DNA from: Kangiellaceae bacterium
GTDB lineage: Bacteria > Pseudomonadota > Gammaproteobacteria > Enterobacterales > Kangiellaceae
Assembly (NCBI GenBank): GCA_016743995.1
Contig: JADGFG010000003.1
Coordinates: 1 to 57,272 of the forward strand
DNA: 57,272 nt
Direction: 5' to 3'
Part shown: in pieces, positions 46,828-55,559 of the stretch
Position numbering within the stretch: the first letter of the stretch is position 1
Layout: every line of letters starts with the position of its first letter
Translations under genes and position numbers: made by a program
Notes under the pieces: model-generated
Told to the model about the DNA's origin: nothing
What the model saw: only the letters and a program-made list of their open reading frames with translations
The model's database searches: none

Positions 46828-48531
46828 TTAGCTTGAAACTAAGGGGCTTTGAGTGAGCAAGTTGACTTGCTGAGATTGATTTTTTGTTTTCGATAAAGCA
46901 AAACTAGCATCCTGGATGAGGTGAGAGGTGGACAAATGTTGGTCGCGATTATAAATGATGCCACCAATTCTTACATCCAGGTAAAACTCAAGGTTTTTGT
47001 TAATCGGTTGTTGAACATTGATCAGTTTTTTGTAGATATTGTTAAGGCTGGTATCTGGGTCTTCATCCTGGTTGATTGAAGTGACAATGCAAAACTGATC
47101 ATCATTATAACGGCAAATTAAATCATAGGGATTTAAAATGTTACTGAGTGAGTTACTAATTGATGCAATGATCTGGTTGCTGCTGCTATAACCATAGCTC
47201 GCAGTCATTTTTGTTGATTGTTGAATATCGATAAACGCAACAATGAGTACGTCATTATTGCGGCTATTGCGTTGCATTTCTTCGGAAAGCCGCTGTGAAA
47301 ATGCGGGTCTTAGCATGGCTCCTGTAATATGGTCATAAGTTGCACCTTTAAAAAAGTGCCAGTATTTATGGGTGAGAAACAGGGTTAGTGTGGCTGCGTG
47401 AAGCGTGGCGGCAAAGGGAATAAAGCTTGAATAAATCACCAGATTTAATTCAAACAGGTTTCGTGATTGCATCAGTACATCATAGAGAAGAATAAACCAG
47501 CCAGCCAGGCAGACAATGAACAGTGCTATGGAATACTTTCGTTTTTTATGAAGTGCAATGATATTCGCACTACCGGTAACCAGAAAGGTTAACACAATGA
47601 GTAGCCAGTAATTAACTTCTGCAATGAGTCTTAAATGGATGTTAAGCGGCCATAATACCAGTACTAACCCGGAAACTCCCATTATCGCCATGCCGGCTCT
47701 ATGTATTTTTCGTATATCCAGTTCAAAGAATCTGTAGACAAATATACCGAGTGAAATCAACCCGACATTAAGCATAACTGATTCAATTTTAAATGCTGAG
47801 CTTAAGTCAAGCCCCATGAAAGCAGGAATTTTTGAGCGCGCAATAGAAATAACAACAAAGCTTAATAAGTAGAGTAAAAAGAATGGACTTTCATAACTAC
47901 CTTTAACAACAACATAGAAAAAAGCAGGAAATATCATTAACAACAGTAACACTGCGGAGGATATTGCATAAACATAATCCTGCTTGTGTATTTTGCCCTG
48001 AAATTCAAGATAATTGACTAATGCTGGCGGTGTGGTTAGCAACCCCGGCTGGTTTCTGGAGCTGAATGTCTTTATTTCAATTCGATTAAACTGGTTATAA
48101 TTTAATAGTTCTGATGGAATAAGGTAAAGTCTTCGTTGTCTGAAACCCATTTCATAGGAAGGTAAGAATTGCCCCGTTTTTCCTACTAACTCATTATTGA
48201 TTGAAATGGTGTCAACGTCGTCAATGTCACTTACCCAGACACCCATGGCCGTATTTTTTAGCTTGCTGTTGATGATAAAATCTTTGGAATAGGTCTGGTA
48301 AGTGACGAATGCTGGTAAACTAATGTTTTCTTCGGGAACTGCTCGTTTATTACAATCAGGCTCTCTTGATTCATAATGAAGACAGATATCCCAGTTGTTG
48401 ATTAACTCTGTGGGGATAATATCAACTAACTGTGCGGCTTTAACAGGAAAAATAAAGCCTGCCGGACTTACCAGAATCAATGCAAGAGTGAAGTGTAAAA
48501 AAGGGTTTCTGTTTATCCGTCTATTGTTCAT
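46828..48531 (-). CDS. 7TMR-DISM sensor with degenerate GGDEF domain
   Basis: A 567-residue membrane protein. After a signal-like N-terminus, residues about 35-185 form an extracytoplasmic 7TMR-DISM type sensing domain. Seven transmembrane helices follow at about 190-390. The C-terminal GGDEF fold (about 395-555) starts with DHITGAMLRPAF, but the signature is YNDDQF (475-480) in place of GGDEF, so diguanylate cyclase activity is very unlikely. It may act as a receptor or protein-interaction domain. In minus-strand order it follows the BPSS1780-type gene. Confidence 0.85.
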   Translation of the reverse strand: MNNRRINRNPFLHFTLALILVSPAGFIFPVKAAQLVDIIPTELINNWDICLHYESREPDCNKRAVPEENISLPAFVTYQTYSKDFIINSKLKNTAMGVWVSDIDDVDTISINNELVGKTGQFLPSYEMGFRQRRLYLIPSELLNYNQFNRIEIKTFSSRNQPGLLTTPPALVNYLEFQGKIHKQDYVYAISSAVLLLLMIFPAFFYVVVKGSYESPFFLLYLLSFVVISIARSKIPAFMGLDLSSAFKIESVMLNVGLISLGIFVYRFFELDIRKIHRAGMAIMGVSGLVLVLWPLNIHLRLIAEVNYWLLIVLTFLVTGSANIIALHKKRKYSIALFIVCLAGWFILLYDVLMQSRNLFELNLVIYSSFIPFAATLHAATLTLFLTHKYWHFFKGATYDHITGAMLRPAFSQRLSEEMQRNSRNNDVLIVAFIDIQQSTKMTASYGYSSSNQIIASISNSLSNILNPYDLICRYNDDQFCIVTSINQDEDPDTSLNNIYKKLINVQQPINKNLEFYLDVRIGGIIYNRDQHLSTSHLIQDASFALSKTKNQSQQVNLLTQSPLVSS

Positions 48532-48599
48532 TATTTTTCTTCCGCTGGCCTGGTAAGCTCAGTTTTAATTAGGTCCGTTTCATTTCCATTGTTAACCAT

Positions 48600-48641
48600 T
48601 ATTTACGTTTAAATATTTACGTTCAAATATTTACGTTCAAA
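48600..48641. repeat. 14-bp tandem repeat at the stop of the BPSS1780-type gene
   Basis: TATTTACGTTCAAA three times (the first unit has one mismatch). The stop codon of the minus-strand gene (48637-48639) is inside the last unit. Confidence 0.88.
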
Positions 48642-49506
48642 GAATCAGGCTGTTCTCTTCTAAAACAGAATGTTGAGTTGCTTCATAGTGAGGAAAGATA
48701 TCTTCGAACGAAGTAAACTGACTGGCCACCAAAACGCTAAATAATGAAAGATTGTATAATATAAAAAAGAATATGCTGAATGAGGGGATCAGGTTTGCCA
48801 GCAATGCCAGAGGAATTGTTAATACAATGATCCCGCTAAAAGCAACCATGCCATAAATTAAAAATGGAATAGTATTTAAAGCACAGGCAGCAAAGCTTTT
48901 TTTAATGGCATTTAGTGGTTTTTCTTCTCGCAATATCACCAGTGCCGGAGAAAACCAGAGCCCCATGTAAACAGGAATTAAAAATAGCATCATAATAAGC
49001 ATGGGCAACAACAGGGATTGAGCGTATCGCTGATACTCTTCAGGATCTTTTAATAAATTTTCCAGATTGGGCGTATAAATTACATGCCCCATGTAATTTA
49101 AAATCAAATGGGTTAAAAAGAACACAATTGCAACAGCCACAAGATAGATAAATCCGACCACCAGTAACTGATTAAAGGATTGGTTAAAACCAGAGAATAA
49201 ATGGTTAATCTGTAAATTGTTTTTTGTTTTTAACTGGTGACAGCCTGACATTATGCCACCAATAAAAACTGGAGTGATGATAAAGGATAGTACTTTTATA
49301 ATGGGGATAGACATTAAAATTAATAATGCCATCAGCAAAATAAAAGTCATTCCCAGCCAGGTGCCTGGCCTGGCAAAAAATAGTTTTGCTGCCTGTTTTA
49401 GCCAGATAATTCCATTTGCAGCTGGCACTACACGGTAGGTACTACTTTCGTCGGCACCAGAATGGTTTGGTTCAGGCTGGACCTGCTGATTTTCGTTTTC
49501 AGACAC
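48637..49506 (-). CDS. BPSS1780-type inner-membrane protein
   Basis: A 289-residue polytopic membrane protein. A polar N-terminus precedes YRVVPAANGIIWLKQAAKLFFARPGTWLG, the signature opening of the BPSS1780 membrane family, followed by about six hydrophobic helices. Function unknown; proteins of this kind resemble YciC-like integral membrane proteins. The start is GTG with AGGAG 6 bases upstream, which supports it well. A 14-bp tandem repeat overlaps the stop codon. The downstream 7TMR-DISM gene is about 105 bases away. Confidence 0.78.
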   Translation of the reverse strand: MSENENQQVQPEPNHSGADESSTYRVVPAANGIIWLKQAAKLFFARPGTWLGMTFILLMALLILMSIPIIKVLSFIITPVFIGGIMSGCHQLKTKNNLQINHLFSGFNQSFNQLLVVGFIYLVAVAIVFFLTHLILNYMGHVIYTPNLENLLKDPEEYQRYAQSLLLPMLIMMLFLIPVYMGLWFSPALVILREEKPLNAIKKSFAACALNTIPFLIYGMVAFSGIIVLTIPLALLANLIPSFSIFFFILYNLSLFSVLVASQFTSFEDIFPHYEATQHSVLEENSLIL

Positions 49507-49555
49507 TTGAGCTCCTGGAAGCTGGTAATTTAACTAATGTTGTTATTGATACTTG

Positions 49556-49602
49556 TGTACCCAAACTCCCTGAATCCTGCATTTCCAGGGAGTCTGGGTA
49601 TA
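49556..49602. repeat. Short copy of the dispersed palindromic repeat
   Basis: TGTACCCAAACTCCCTGAAT and CCAGGGAGTCTGGGTATA form inverted ends around CCTGCATTT. Same family as 18347-18389 and 32687-32725. Confidence 0.75.
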
Positions 49603-49636
49603 TGTAAAATATCGCATGTATATAAAATAGCGTACG
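49601..49636. repeat. Two-unit 18-bp direct repeat
   Basis: TATGTAAAATATCGCATG followed by TATATAAAATAGCGTACG, 14 of 18 positions equal. Confidence 0.5.
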
Positions 49637-49954
49637 CAAACAAAACAGTACAAATTAAAAAAAATTGGTTAAATTGTGTGCTATTGGGAACAATAAATCC
49701 TGGAGTTTCAATTTAATTCTGCCTGGGATAAACACTACCTCATATATTCAGGCTAATTACTATAATTTATTATACTGCTTGCAACAAGCGACTACCAGAA
49801 CCTCTCATTTCAGATAAAGATAACGTGCAGAATTTCACTCTTTTTCGGCAACAGAGGTTAACCTGGCTTTAATAATGAGCTTTTGGCCAATAATATCGAT
49901 TGGTAATTGACTCGTGCCTGGTTGTTAATCTGGTTATTTTACTGAATTTTTCGG

Positions 49955-50134
49955 TTTATACCTAAACTCCTTGAAGATGCAGGTAAGAGCTGGGCACCCG
50001 CAGGGCAAGATTATAAGCCATCTTCTTCGTTATAGAAGCTCGAATTAGAATAGCAAGTCCCTCGTATTTATGCCTCGAACCTGATGGCTTTTAGTCTTGC
50101 TGTTTCCTGCATCTTCAAGGAGCCTGGGTATAAA
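49955..50134. mobile_element. 180-bp MITE-like element with 29-bp inverted ends
   Basis: The left end (49955-49983) starts TTTATACCTAAACTCCTTGA and the right end (50106-50134) is its reverse complement with only three mismatches. The interior of about 120 bases encodes nothing and includes GGGCACCCGCAGGGC. The ends are the same sequence as the short palindromes elsewhere in the window, so those may be internally deleted copies. No flanking target duplication is obvious because the outermost bases are TTTATA/TATAAA. Confidence 0.78.
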
Positions 50135-50160
50135 GAGGCGTAGTCATTTTTCTTATGCAA

Positions 50161-50175
50161 TGGCCCAATTCTGCA
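50161..50175 (+). promoter_or_regulatory. Candidate sigma-54 promoter of the S9 peptidase gene
   Basis: TGGCCCAATTCTGCA matches the -24/-12 consensus TGGCACNNNNTTGCA at all but two positions with correct spacing. It lies 57 bases before the ATG at 50233 and just outside the MITE-like element. Confidence 0.4.
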
Positions 50176-50232
50176 TAAAAAGTGGTATCCTAGCGACACT
50201 AATTGATAACTTGTATTGAAACTGGGCATTTT

Positions 50233-52641
50233 ATGAGGCTGACAATTGCATTAAGCGCTGCCGTATTCATCCTGTTGAGCACATCCTCATATGCTGATAG
50301 CAGAAAAATATCCGAGACGGGCATTGAAGGGGTATCTCTTGAAAAGATAATGGCTGATCCCGACTGGATGGGCAACTCTCCACAAAAACCAGTCTGGTCA
50401 CTTGATGAAAAATCTATTTATTACTCGCGCAAAACGCCAGGCCATTCGCATCTTCAGCACTTTAGAATTAGCCTGTCAGATAATGAAACCGTTTTTTTAG
50501 CCGAAAATGATGAGTTGCTAGTTAGTAGTCAGAAATCGATTAGAAACACTGCTGGAACTTCAGGGGTTTTTACCTTTGAAGGAGATGTTTATTTCAAAAA
50601 CTATCAGACCGGAAAAATAACCGCTATAACCGCGGATAAGCAAATACAGTCTAATGCACGCTTTATTAATGATGAAGACATCAGTTTTATGGTCGGGCAC
50701 AAAATATTTATTCGCCATCCTTCTGGACTGATTAAGCAGATTGCCGAATTTAAGCTGACAGCAGACCCAGATAAAAAAGAGGTAGAAAATTATCTTGAGC
50801 AATCACAGCCTCGAATAATTGAAACACTAAGAAATATCAGAACTGAAACTCTTTTTCAAAAGGAACGGCATAAACGAAATGAAAGGAATAAAACCGATAC
50901 CTGGTATCTGGGAAAAAATATAAAAATAAGGACTTTTCAAATGTCCCCTGATGCAAAATGGTTGTTACTGGGTACGGTTGATAAGAAGTTAGAAGGAAAA
51001 GCTGATCATATGCCAGAGTTCGTTACTGAAAATGGTTATGTTAAAGATAGAAAAGTAAGAGCGTTGGTCGGTACGGCTGAGCCGCTTTCGGAACGCTTTT
51101 ATTTGCTTGATCTTACTGCTCATAAAAAATACGTTATTGATATTTCAAAGCTTCCCGGTATTAATGACGACCCTCTGGACAAGTTAAAGAAAGATGCGGC
51201 CAGAAAAATTGGTTATAAATACAAACCTCATGAAGGCCCCAGAGCTATTTATGCTGATAGCGACGAAAAGCCGGCAGTTCGTTGGACTCAAGATAGTAGC
51301 AGGCTGGCTTTGATGTTGTACTCCTATGATAACAAGGATCGCTGGATTGTTGGTCTTAATGTGACTAAGAAAAAGTTAAAAACTTATCACTGGCTTTCTG
51401 ATGACGCCTGGGTGAATGATTGGAGTTTTACTGATTTTGGCTGGTTACCCGATCACAATACGCTATATTATTTGTCAGAAGAAGATGGATATTCACATCT
51501 TTATATTAAAAAAAATAAACGACGAGCGCGTCAATTAACAAAAGGGAAATTTGAAGTTAGTGATTTAACCGTTTCCAGAGATGGGAAGTATTTTTATTTT
51601 AAGGCAAATATCAGGCATCCTGGCGTTTATGAAATTTATCGAGTCTCTGCGCAAGGCGGAAAACCTGAGCCATTAACCAACCTTGGCGGAATGAATGATT
51701 ATTGGCTTTCTCCGGCAGAAAATAAAGTTTTAATACGGCATTCAACAACCATAACTCAGCCAGAGCTCTACCTGGTTGATGTTGGTCAGTTAAAGTCAGT
51801 AACTCGTCTTACTGATACGGCCAGTGAGTCGTTTAAAAAAGTAAAATGGAGTAAACCACAAATTATTGGAGTGCCTTCAACTCATATTAAACGCCCGATT
51901 TACTCTCGCTATTATGCAGCACGGAATGATAGCAAAACCGGAGTTAACCAGAAAAAACCTGCGGTAATTTTTGTGCACGGTGCCGGATATCTACAAAATA
52001 GTCATGCTGGATGGTCTAATTATTTTAGAGAGTTTATGTTTCACAGTTTGCTTACCAGCAAAGGTTATGTGGTGCTGGATATGGATTATCGTGCCTCTAA
52101 AGGTTATGGCCGAGACTGGAGAACTGCAATTTATCGTAAAATGGGAACGCCTGAACTGGAAGATTTGACTGATGGTGCCAGGTGGTTAGTCGATAATGCT
52201 AATGTTGATCCTGAAAGAATAGGAATTTACGGTGGATCTTACGGTGGTTTCATGACATTTATGGCTTTATTTAAGGAGCCTGAAGTTTTTGCCGCAGGTG
52301 CTGCATTAAGGCCGGTGACAGACTGGTCTCATTATAATCATGGTTATACATCCAATATTCTTAACACGCCTCAGGTTGATCCCACGGCTTATGAATTAAG
52401 TTCACCCATTGAATTTGCCAGTGGTTTAAATAAACCGCTACTAATCTGTCATGGTATGATTGATGATAATGTTTTCTTTAAAGATAGTGTTCGGCTTGTA
52501 CAGCGGCTGATTGAACTGAAAAAGACACGTTATTTTGAAACTGCAATCTACCCGGTTGAGCCACATGGCTTTAAACAGCCATCAAGCTGGCTTGATGAAT
52601 ATACTCGCATTTATCAATTATTTGAAGAACACCTGAATTAA
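50233..52641 (+). CDS. Secreted S9 prolyl-oligopeptidase-family peptidase
   Basis: An 802-residue exported serine peptidase with signal peptide 1-21 (cleavage after SYA). A WD40-like beta-propeller (about 40-500, with repeats such as DGYSHLYIKKNKRRARQLTKG and GVYEIYRVSAQGGKPEPLT) gates a C-terminal alpha/beta-hydrolase. The triad is Ser669 in GGSYGG, Asp744 or 745 in HGMIDDN, and His778 in EPHGF. It probably degrades oligopeptides in the periplasm or medium, like dipeptidyl-peptidase IV relatives. I chose the ATG at 50233 over an upstream TTG because it begins a normal signal peptide. Confidence 0.92.
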   Translation: MRLTIALSAAVFILLSTSSYADSRKISETGIEGVSLEKIMADPDWMGNSPQKPVWSLDEKSIYYSRKTPGHSHLQHFRISLSDNETVFLAENDELLVSSQKSIRNTAGTSGVFTFEGDVYFKNYQTGKITAITADKQIQSNARFINDEDISFMVGHKIFIRHPSGLIKQIAEFKLTADPDKKEVENYLEQSQPRIIETLRNIRTETLFQKERHKRNERNKTDTWYLGKNIKIRTFQMSPDAKWLLLGTVDKKLEGKADHMPEFVTENGYVKDRKVRALVGTAEPLSERFYLLDLTAHKKYVIDISKLPGINDDPLDKLKKDAARKIGYKYKPHEGPRAIYADSDEKPAVRWTQDSSRLALMLYSYDNKDRWIVGLNVTKKKLKTYHWLSDDAWVNDWSFTDFGWLPDHNTLYYLSEEDGYSHLYIKKNKRRARQLTKGKFEVSDLTVSRDGKYFYFKANIRHPGVYEIYRVSAQGGKPEPLTNLGGMNDYWLSPAENKVLIRHSTTITQPELYLVDVGQLKSVTRLTDTASESFKKVKWSKPQIIGVPSTHIKRPIYSRYYAARNDSKTGVNQKKPAVIFVHGAGYLQNSHAGWSNYFREFMFHSLLTSKGYVVLDMDYRASKGYGRDWRTAIYRKMGTPELEDLTDGARWLVDNANVDPERIGIYGGSYGGFMTFMALFKEPEVFAAGAALRPVTDWSHYNHGYTSNILNTPQVDPTAYELSSPIEFASGLNKPLLICHGMIDDNVFFKDSVRLVQRLIELKKTRYFETAIYPVEPHGFKQPSSWLDEYTRIYQLFEEHLN

Positions 52642-52728
52642 AGGGTAGACTGAAGGGCCAGGCGAATAACTGAAAGTTGTTTCGTCAGAAGAAGTTTTGT
52701 TGTCAGGGTCAGGTATTGCCTTCAGGAG

Positions 52729-53046
52729 TTAATGAACCTGTCTGATTCTAACTCTGACTCTGTCATTGCGAGTTGTACGCAAATAAGTTTTATAATCAAG
52801 CTCACTTCTGACTGTTCGTAAGATTGACAACAGTAATGACTCAGTTTTTATTTCGCCATATTGGTGGATTAAATAGCCTCTTGCTGCATCCAGCCAGCTT
52901 GGCCAGTCTGATCTGATACGACCAGTTCTTTCAAAATATTCACTCTTATTAGCAAATAACTGAGCATGAGAGCCTGCTTTTGCAACGGCTTGATCAACAA
53001 CCTGCCAGATAAACATTTTATCTTCACTCGTTAACTCTGAATTCAA
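52729..53046 (-). CDS. Hypothetical 105-residue protein
   Basis: A 105-residue soluble protein that I do not recognise. It is helical and charged, with phrases such as DKMFIWQVVDQAVAKAG and DWPSWLDAARGYLIHQYG, and it ends in a very basic stretch (RTTRNDRVRVRIRQVH). The start is TTG at 53046, strongly supported by AAAGGAG 8 bases upstream. No signal peptide or membrane segment is present. The basic tail could contact nucleic acid, but that is only a guess. It converges with the S9 peptidase gene. Confidence 0.7.
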   Translation of the reverse strand: MNSELTSEDKMFIWQVVDQAVAKAGSHAQLFANKSEYFERTGRIRSDWPSWLDAARGYLIHQYGEIKTESLLLSILRTVRSELDYKTYLRTTRNDRVRVRIRQVH

Positions 53047-53511
53047 ACGAGTTCTCCTTTGAGTATTTATTATGGTATTAATTATATAGATTTTTTTGTG
53101 ACAAAAAAGGCGTTAGTTATTATTTTTTATTAAAAATGACGTTAAATTTATAAAGCATCTCCTGATTGGCTATCTTGATATCTCTAATTGTAGATAAAAT
53201 TACTAACAGGTTATGTTCAGATAATATTGTCGATTCAAAAGGTTGAGAGAATCAATATGACTAATGAGATTTTTCTTGCTCTGTGAGCAATATTCATTGA
53301 TAGTTTGCATTTGGGGTTCAGCAAATCGAATTAACCTGTCCTGGCGATAATAATAAAGGTTTCAATTGATATTATTTATCTTTAATTTTCAACAAGTTAG
53401 TTTTTTATACTCAAATTTAATTGAAGATTAGAATTCAAATTATCGCAGGAATCAATGTTTATCGTGGTGTTTGGCTATAATAATAATATGGTTATTAAGG
53501 CAATAAAGAAT
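53047..53511. other. Divergent intergenic region
   Basis: About 460 AT-rich bases between the hypothetical gene and the Sel1 lipoprotein. No gene, repeat or clear promoter was recognised. Confidence 0.45.
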
Positions 53512-54306
53512 ATGAGTATAAAAAAGCTGTCAGGTTTTCTGTTTTTGTATGTTGTGATTACCGCTTGTTCTGACGATAAGATCATTAATCACAAATTACT
53601 CGTAGATTGTGATAATCACTATCGCGCACAAAGTTATCTGGTTGCATTAAAAAATTGCGAAACAGCTGCAAAAAAGAATATTGCGCAGGCGCAGTGGTTG
53701 TTGGCCCACATCTATCGCTATGATCTGGCTGCTCTGGGCGCCCGTCCTGATCTGGCATTTGAATGGTATTTAAAAGCCGCTGAAGCTGGGTTAACTGCTG
53801 CTCAGACATTTGTCGGTGAGTCTTATCTCTATGCGGATGGTGTCTCTCGTAATTATGAAAGCGCTTTTAGCTGGTTGAGTAAGGCTGCTGATAACGCTGA
53901 TACTCAGGCGGAATTTACACTGGGTCAAATCTATCTTAACGGAGAAGGGAGAGACAAAGATATCAGTTCTGCAATTTTCTGGTTTAATAAAGCAGCACTT
54001 AAAGAACATAGCATGAGTATTAATAATCTTGCATGGCTCTATGCGACCAGTGCAAAAGGCGGTTTTTTTAATGTTAAAAAAGCCCGCTATTGGTCACAAA
54101 AGTTGAAAGATAATGGTCTTCAGGATCCCTCAATAATCTGGGATACAAAAGCGGCTGTTTTTGCTGCAGGTGGTGAGTTTGATAAAGCGATTGAATACCA
54201 GAATAAAGCAATAGAAAATCTTGCCGAAGATGTTGAAGAATCTCTATTAATTGAGTTTCAAAAGCACCTGGAAGCCTATCAAAATCAACAGGCATGGAAG
54301 GAATAA
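53512..54306 (+). CDS. Sel1-repeat lipoprotein
   Basis: A 264-residue lipoprotein with lipobox ITAC (Cys19). It is followed by Sel1-like helical repeats: AQAQWLLAHIYRYDL, LAFEWYLKAAEAGLTAAQTF, ESAFSWLSKAADNADTQAEF and SAIFWFNKAALKEHSMSIN. These alpha/alpha solenoids serve as protein-interaction scaffolds, often for envelope regulation; no specific partner is suggested. I chose the ATG at 53512 since it starts a normal lipoprotein signal. In-frame starts at 53455 and 53488 would add an unlikely extension. The DUF1653 gene follows after 3 bases, so they form an operon. Confidence 0.85.
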   Translation: MSIKKLSGFLFLYVVITACSDDKIINHKLLVDCDNHYRAQSYLVALKNCETAAKKNIAQAQWLLAHIYRYDLAALGARPDLAFEWYLKAAEAGLTAAQTFVGESYLYADGVSRNYESAFSWLSKAADNADTQAEFTLGQIYLNGEGRDKDISSAIFWFNKAALKEHSMSINNLAWLYATSAKGGFFNVKKARYWSQKLKDNGLQDPSIIWDTKAAVFAAGGEFDKAIEYQNKAIENLAEDVEESLLIEFQKHLEAYQNQQAWKE

Positions 54307-54309
54307 CTT

Positions 54310-54543
54310 GTGGGTAAAACTGAGCTGGATCCTCGATTTCAAATTCAAGGAAAATATCGTCACTATAAAGGACCTGAATACGAAGTTATTGATACTGTTT
54401 TTCACAGTGAAACTCAGGAGCTTATGGTTTTATATAGAGCTTTATATGGACAAAAAAATCTCTGGGTAAGACCTTTTGATATGTTTAACGAATCTATTCA
54501 AATTGGAGATAAAAAAGTAAAGCGTTTTGAATTGATTAAATAA
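54310..54543 (+). CDS. DUF1653 protein
   Basis: A 77-residue protein of the DUF1653 family, function unknown. It is recognised by GKYRHYKGPEYEVIDTVFHS, the central LMVLYRALYGQ and LWVRPFDMFNE, and a final strand KVKRFELI. A small all-beta fold is expected. It begins with GTG only 3 bases after the Sel1 lipoprotein stop codon, so translation is probably coupled. Confidence 0.9.
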   Translation: MGKTELDPRFQIQGKYRHYKGPEYEVIDTVFHSETQELMVLYRALYGQKNLWVRPFDMFNESIQIGDKKVKRFELIK

Positions 54544-54590
54544 TGATGAACGGGTCTGGTTTTTAGACGCTCCGGTACATAAAGACAAAA

Positions 54591-54616
54591 CCTGCATTTC
54601 CAGGGAGTTTGGATAG
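54591..54616. repeat. Half-copy of the dispersed palindromic repeat
   Basis: CCTGCATTTCCAGGGAGTTT followed by GGATAG is the right half of the family element. The left half is missing. Confidence 0.6.
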
Positions 54617-54636
54617 TAAGTGACTTTCGAAGCTCC

Positions 54637-54712
54637 TTGTCATTTCTGTAGATTCTGGTCATTTCCGAAGACATTGGTCATTTCCGAAGACTCTGGTCAT
54701 TTCCGAAGATTA
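54637..54712. repeat. 19-bp tandem repeat at the stop of the M50 protease gene
   Basis: Four 19-base units with consensus TGGTCATTTCCGAAGACTC; the first unit has diverged. The stop codon of the minus-strand M50 gene (54710-54712) occupies the end of the fourth unit. Confidence 0.9.
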
Positions 54713-55351
54713 AAAGACTACCAGGTACTGGGCAATACTGTTAGAAAAATTCATCAGAAATGAAAAAACGGGCAATCCAAGTAAACTGAGAAATACAAAA
54801 CCTAACAATACTTTAGAGCCATAAATGGCATTCCAGCGAACATATTTGTAAGCCAGATCTCGGGACAGAAAGTAGGGGAATATATAATGACCATCCAGAG
54901 GACCTATAGGAAGCAGGTTAAATAACATCAATATCAGATTAATTGATGCCATCATTCCCAAAAATTGTAGTGGTCCCTGACCGGCGAGAAATTCGATTTG
55001 ATGAGAGGCTCCCAGAACATAAAGATTAATACTGATAAATGCCAGTATCAGGTTCATTCCAGGTCCTGCCGCAGAAATCCACAAAGAAGCATACTGAGAA
55101 TTAAAGTTTCGAGGATTAGTTGGAACAGGCTTAGCAAATCCAAAGCCAACCAGTGCAACCATTAATAAGCCCATTGGGTCAATATGAGCAACCGGATTAA
55201 GGGTCAGTCTTCCCATTTGCTGTGCGGTATTGTCCCCATAATGTCTGGCGGTCCATGCGTGACCAAACTCATGAAAGGTGAGCGATATGATAATAACGAT
55301 TAATAGTAAAATTGCCACATTAATATGGCCCTGGGCTATCAGGTTGATCAT
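54710..55351 (-). CDS. Site-2-protease (M50) family membrane peptidase
   Basis: A 213-residue integral membrane zinc metallopeptidase. HEFGH (His27, Glu28, His31) sits in the first hydrophobic segment. The third zinc ligand is Asp in PIGPLDGHY, where the family has NPxDG. About five transmembrane helices are visible. Small proteins of this type (YwhC-like) are often annotated as site-2 protease family, but their substrates are unknown. The gene is divergent from def. A 19-bp tandem repeat lies over its stop codon. Confidence 0.9.
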   Translation of the reverse strand: MINLIAQGHINVAILLLIVIIISLTFHEFGHAWTARHYGDNTAQQMGRLTLNPVAHIDPMGLLMVALVGFGFAKPVPTNPRNFNSQYASLWISAAGPGMNLILAFISINLYVLGASHQIEFLAGQGPLQFLGMMASINLILMLFNLLPIGPLDGHYIFPYFLSRDLAYKYVRWNAIYGSKVLLGFVFLSLLGLPVFSFLMNFSNSIAQYLVVF

Positions 55352-55559
55352 GAGTGCTAAATCTGCTTAGGTTTCTGGAGGTTTCAAGCTCATCACGGAT
55401 ACGCGCATTTTAACAGAATACTAGAGCCTGACAGTAGAATATTTATAGACTATTGTTTCAATAAGTTACAAATAAGGTTAATCTCAACCGTTTTGAACAG
55501 TCGAATAATGACTGATAAATGTTATTAGTAAAGATAACGCAATAATTGAGGATAAAGTT

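Larger units (their letters stand above)
49507..50232. other. Repeat-rich divergent intergenic region
   Basis: About 725 bases without a gene. It holds a short palindromic repeat copy (49556-49602), a two-unit 18-bp direct repeat (49601-49636), a 180-bp MITE-like element (49955-50134) and a candidate sigma-54 promoter (50161-50175). Confidence 0.7.

Noticed and set aside
54637-54712. CRISPR-like array
   Set aside because: Units are contiguous 19-mers without unique spacers, so this is a simple tandem repeat.
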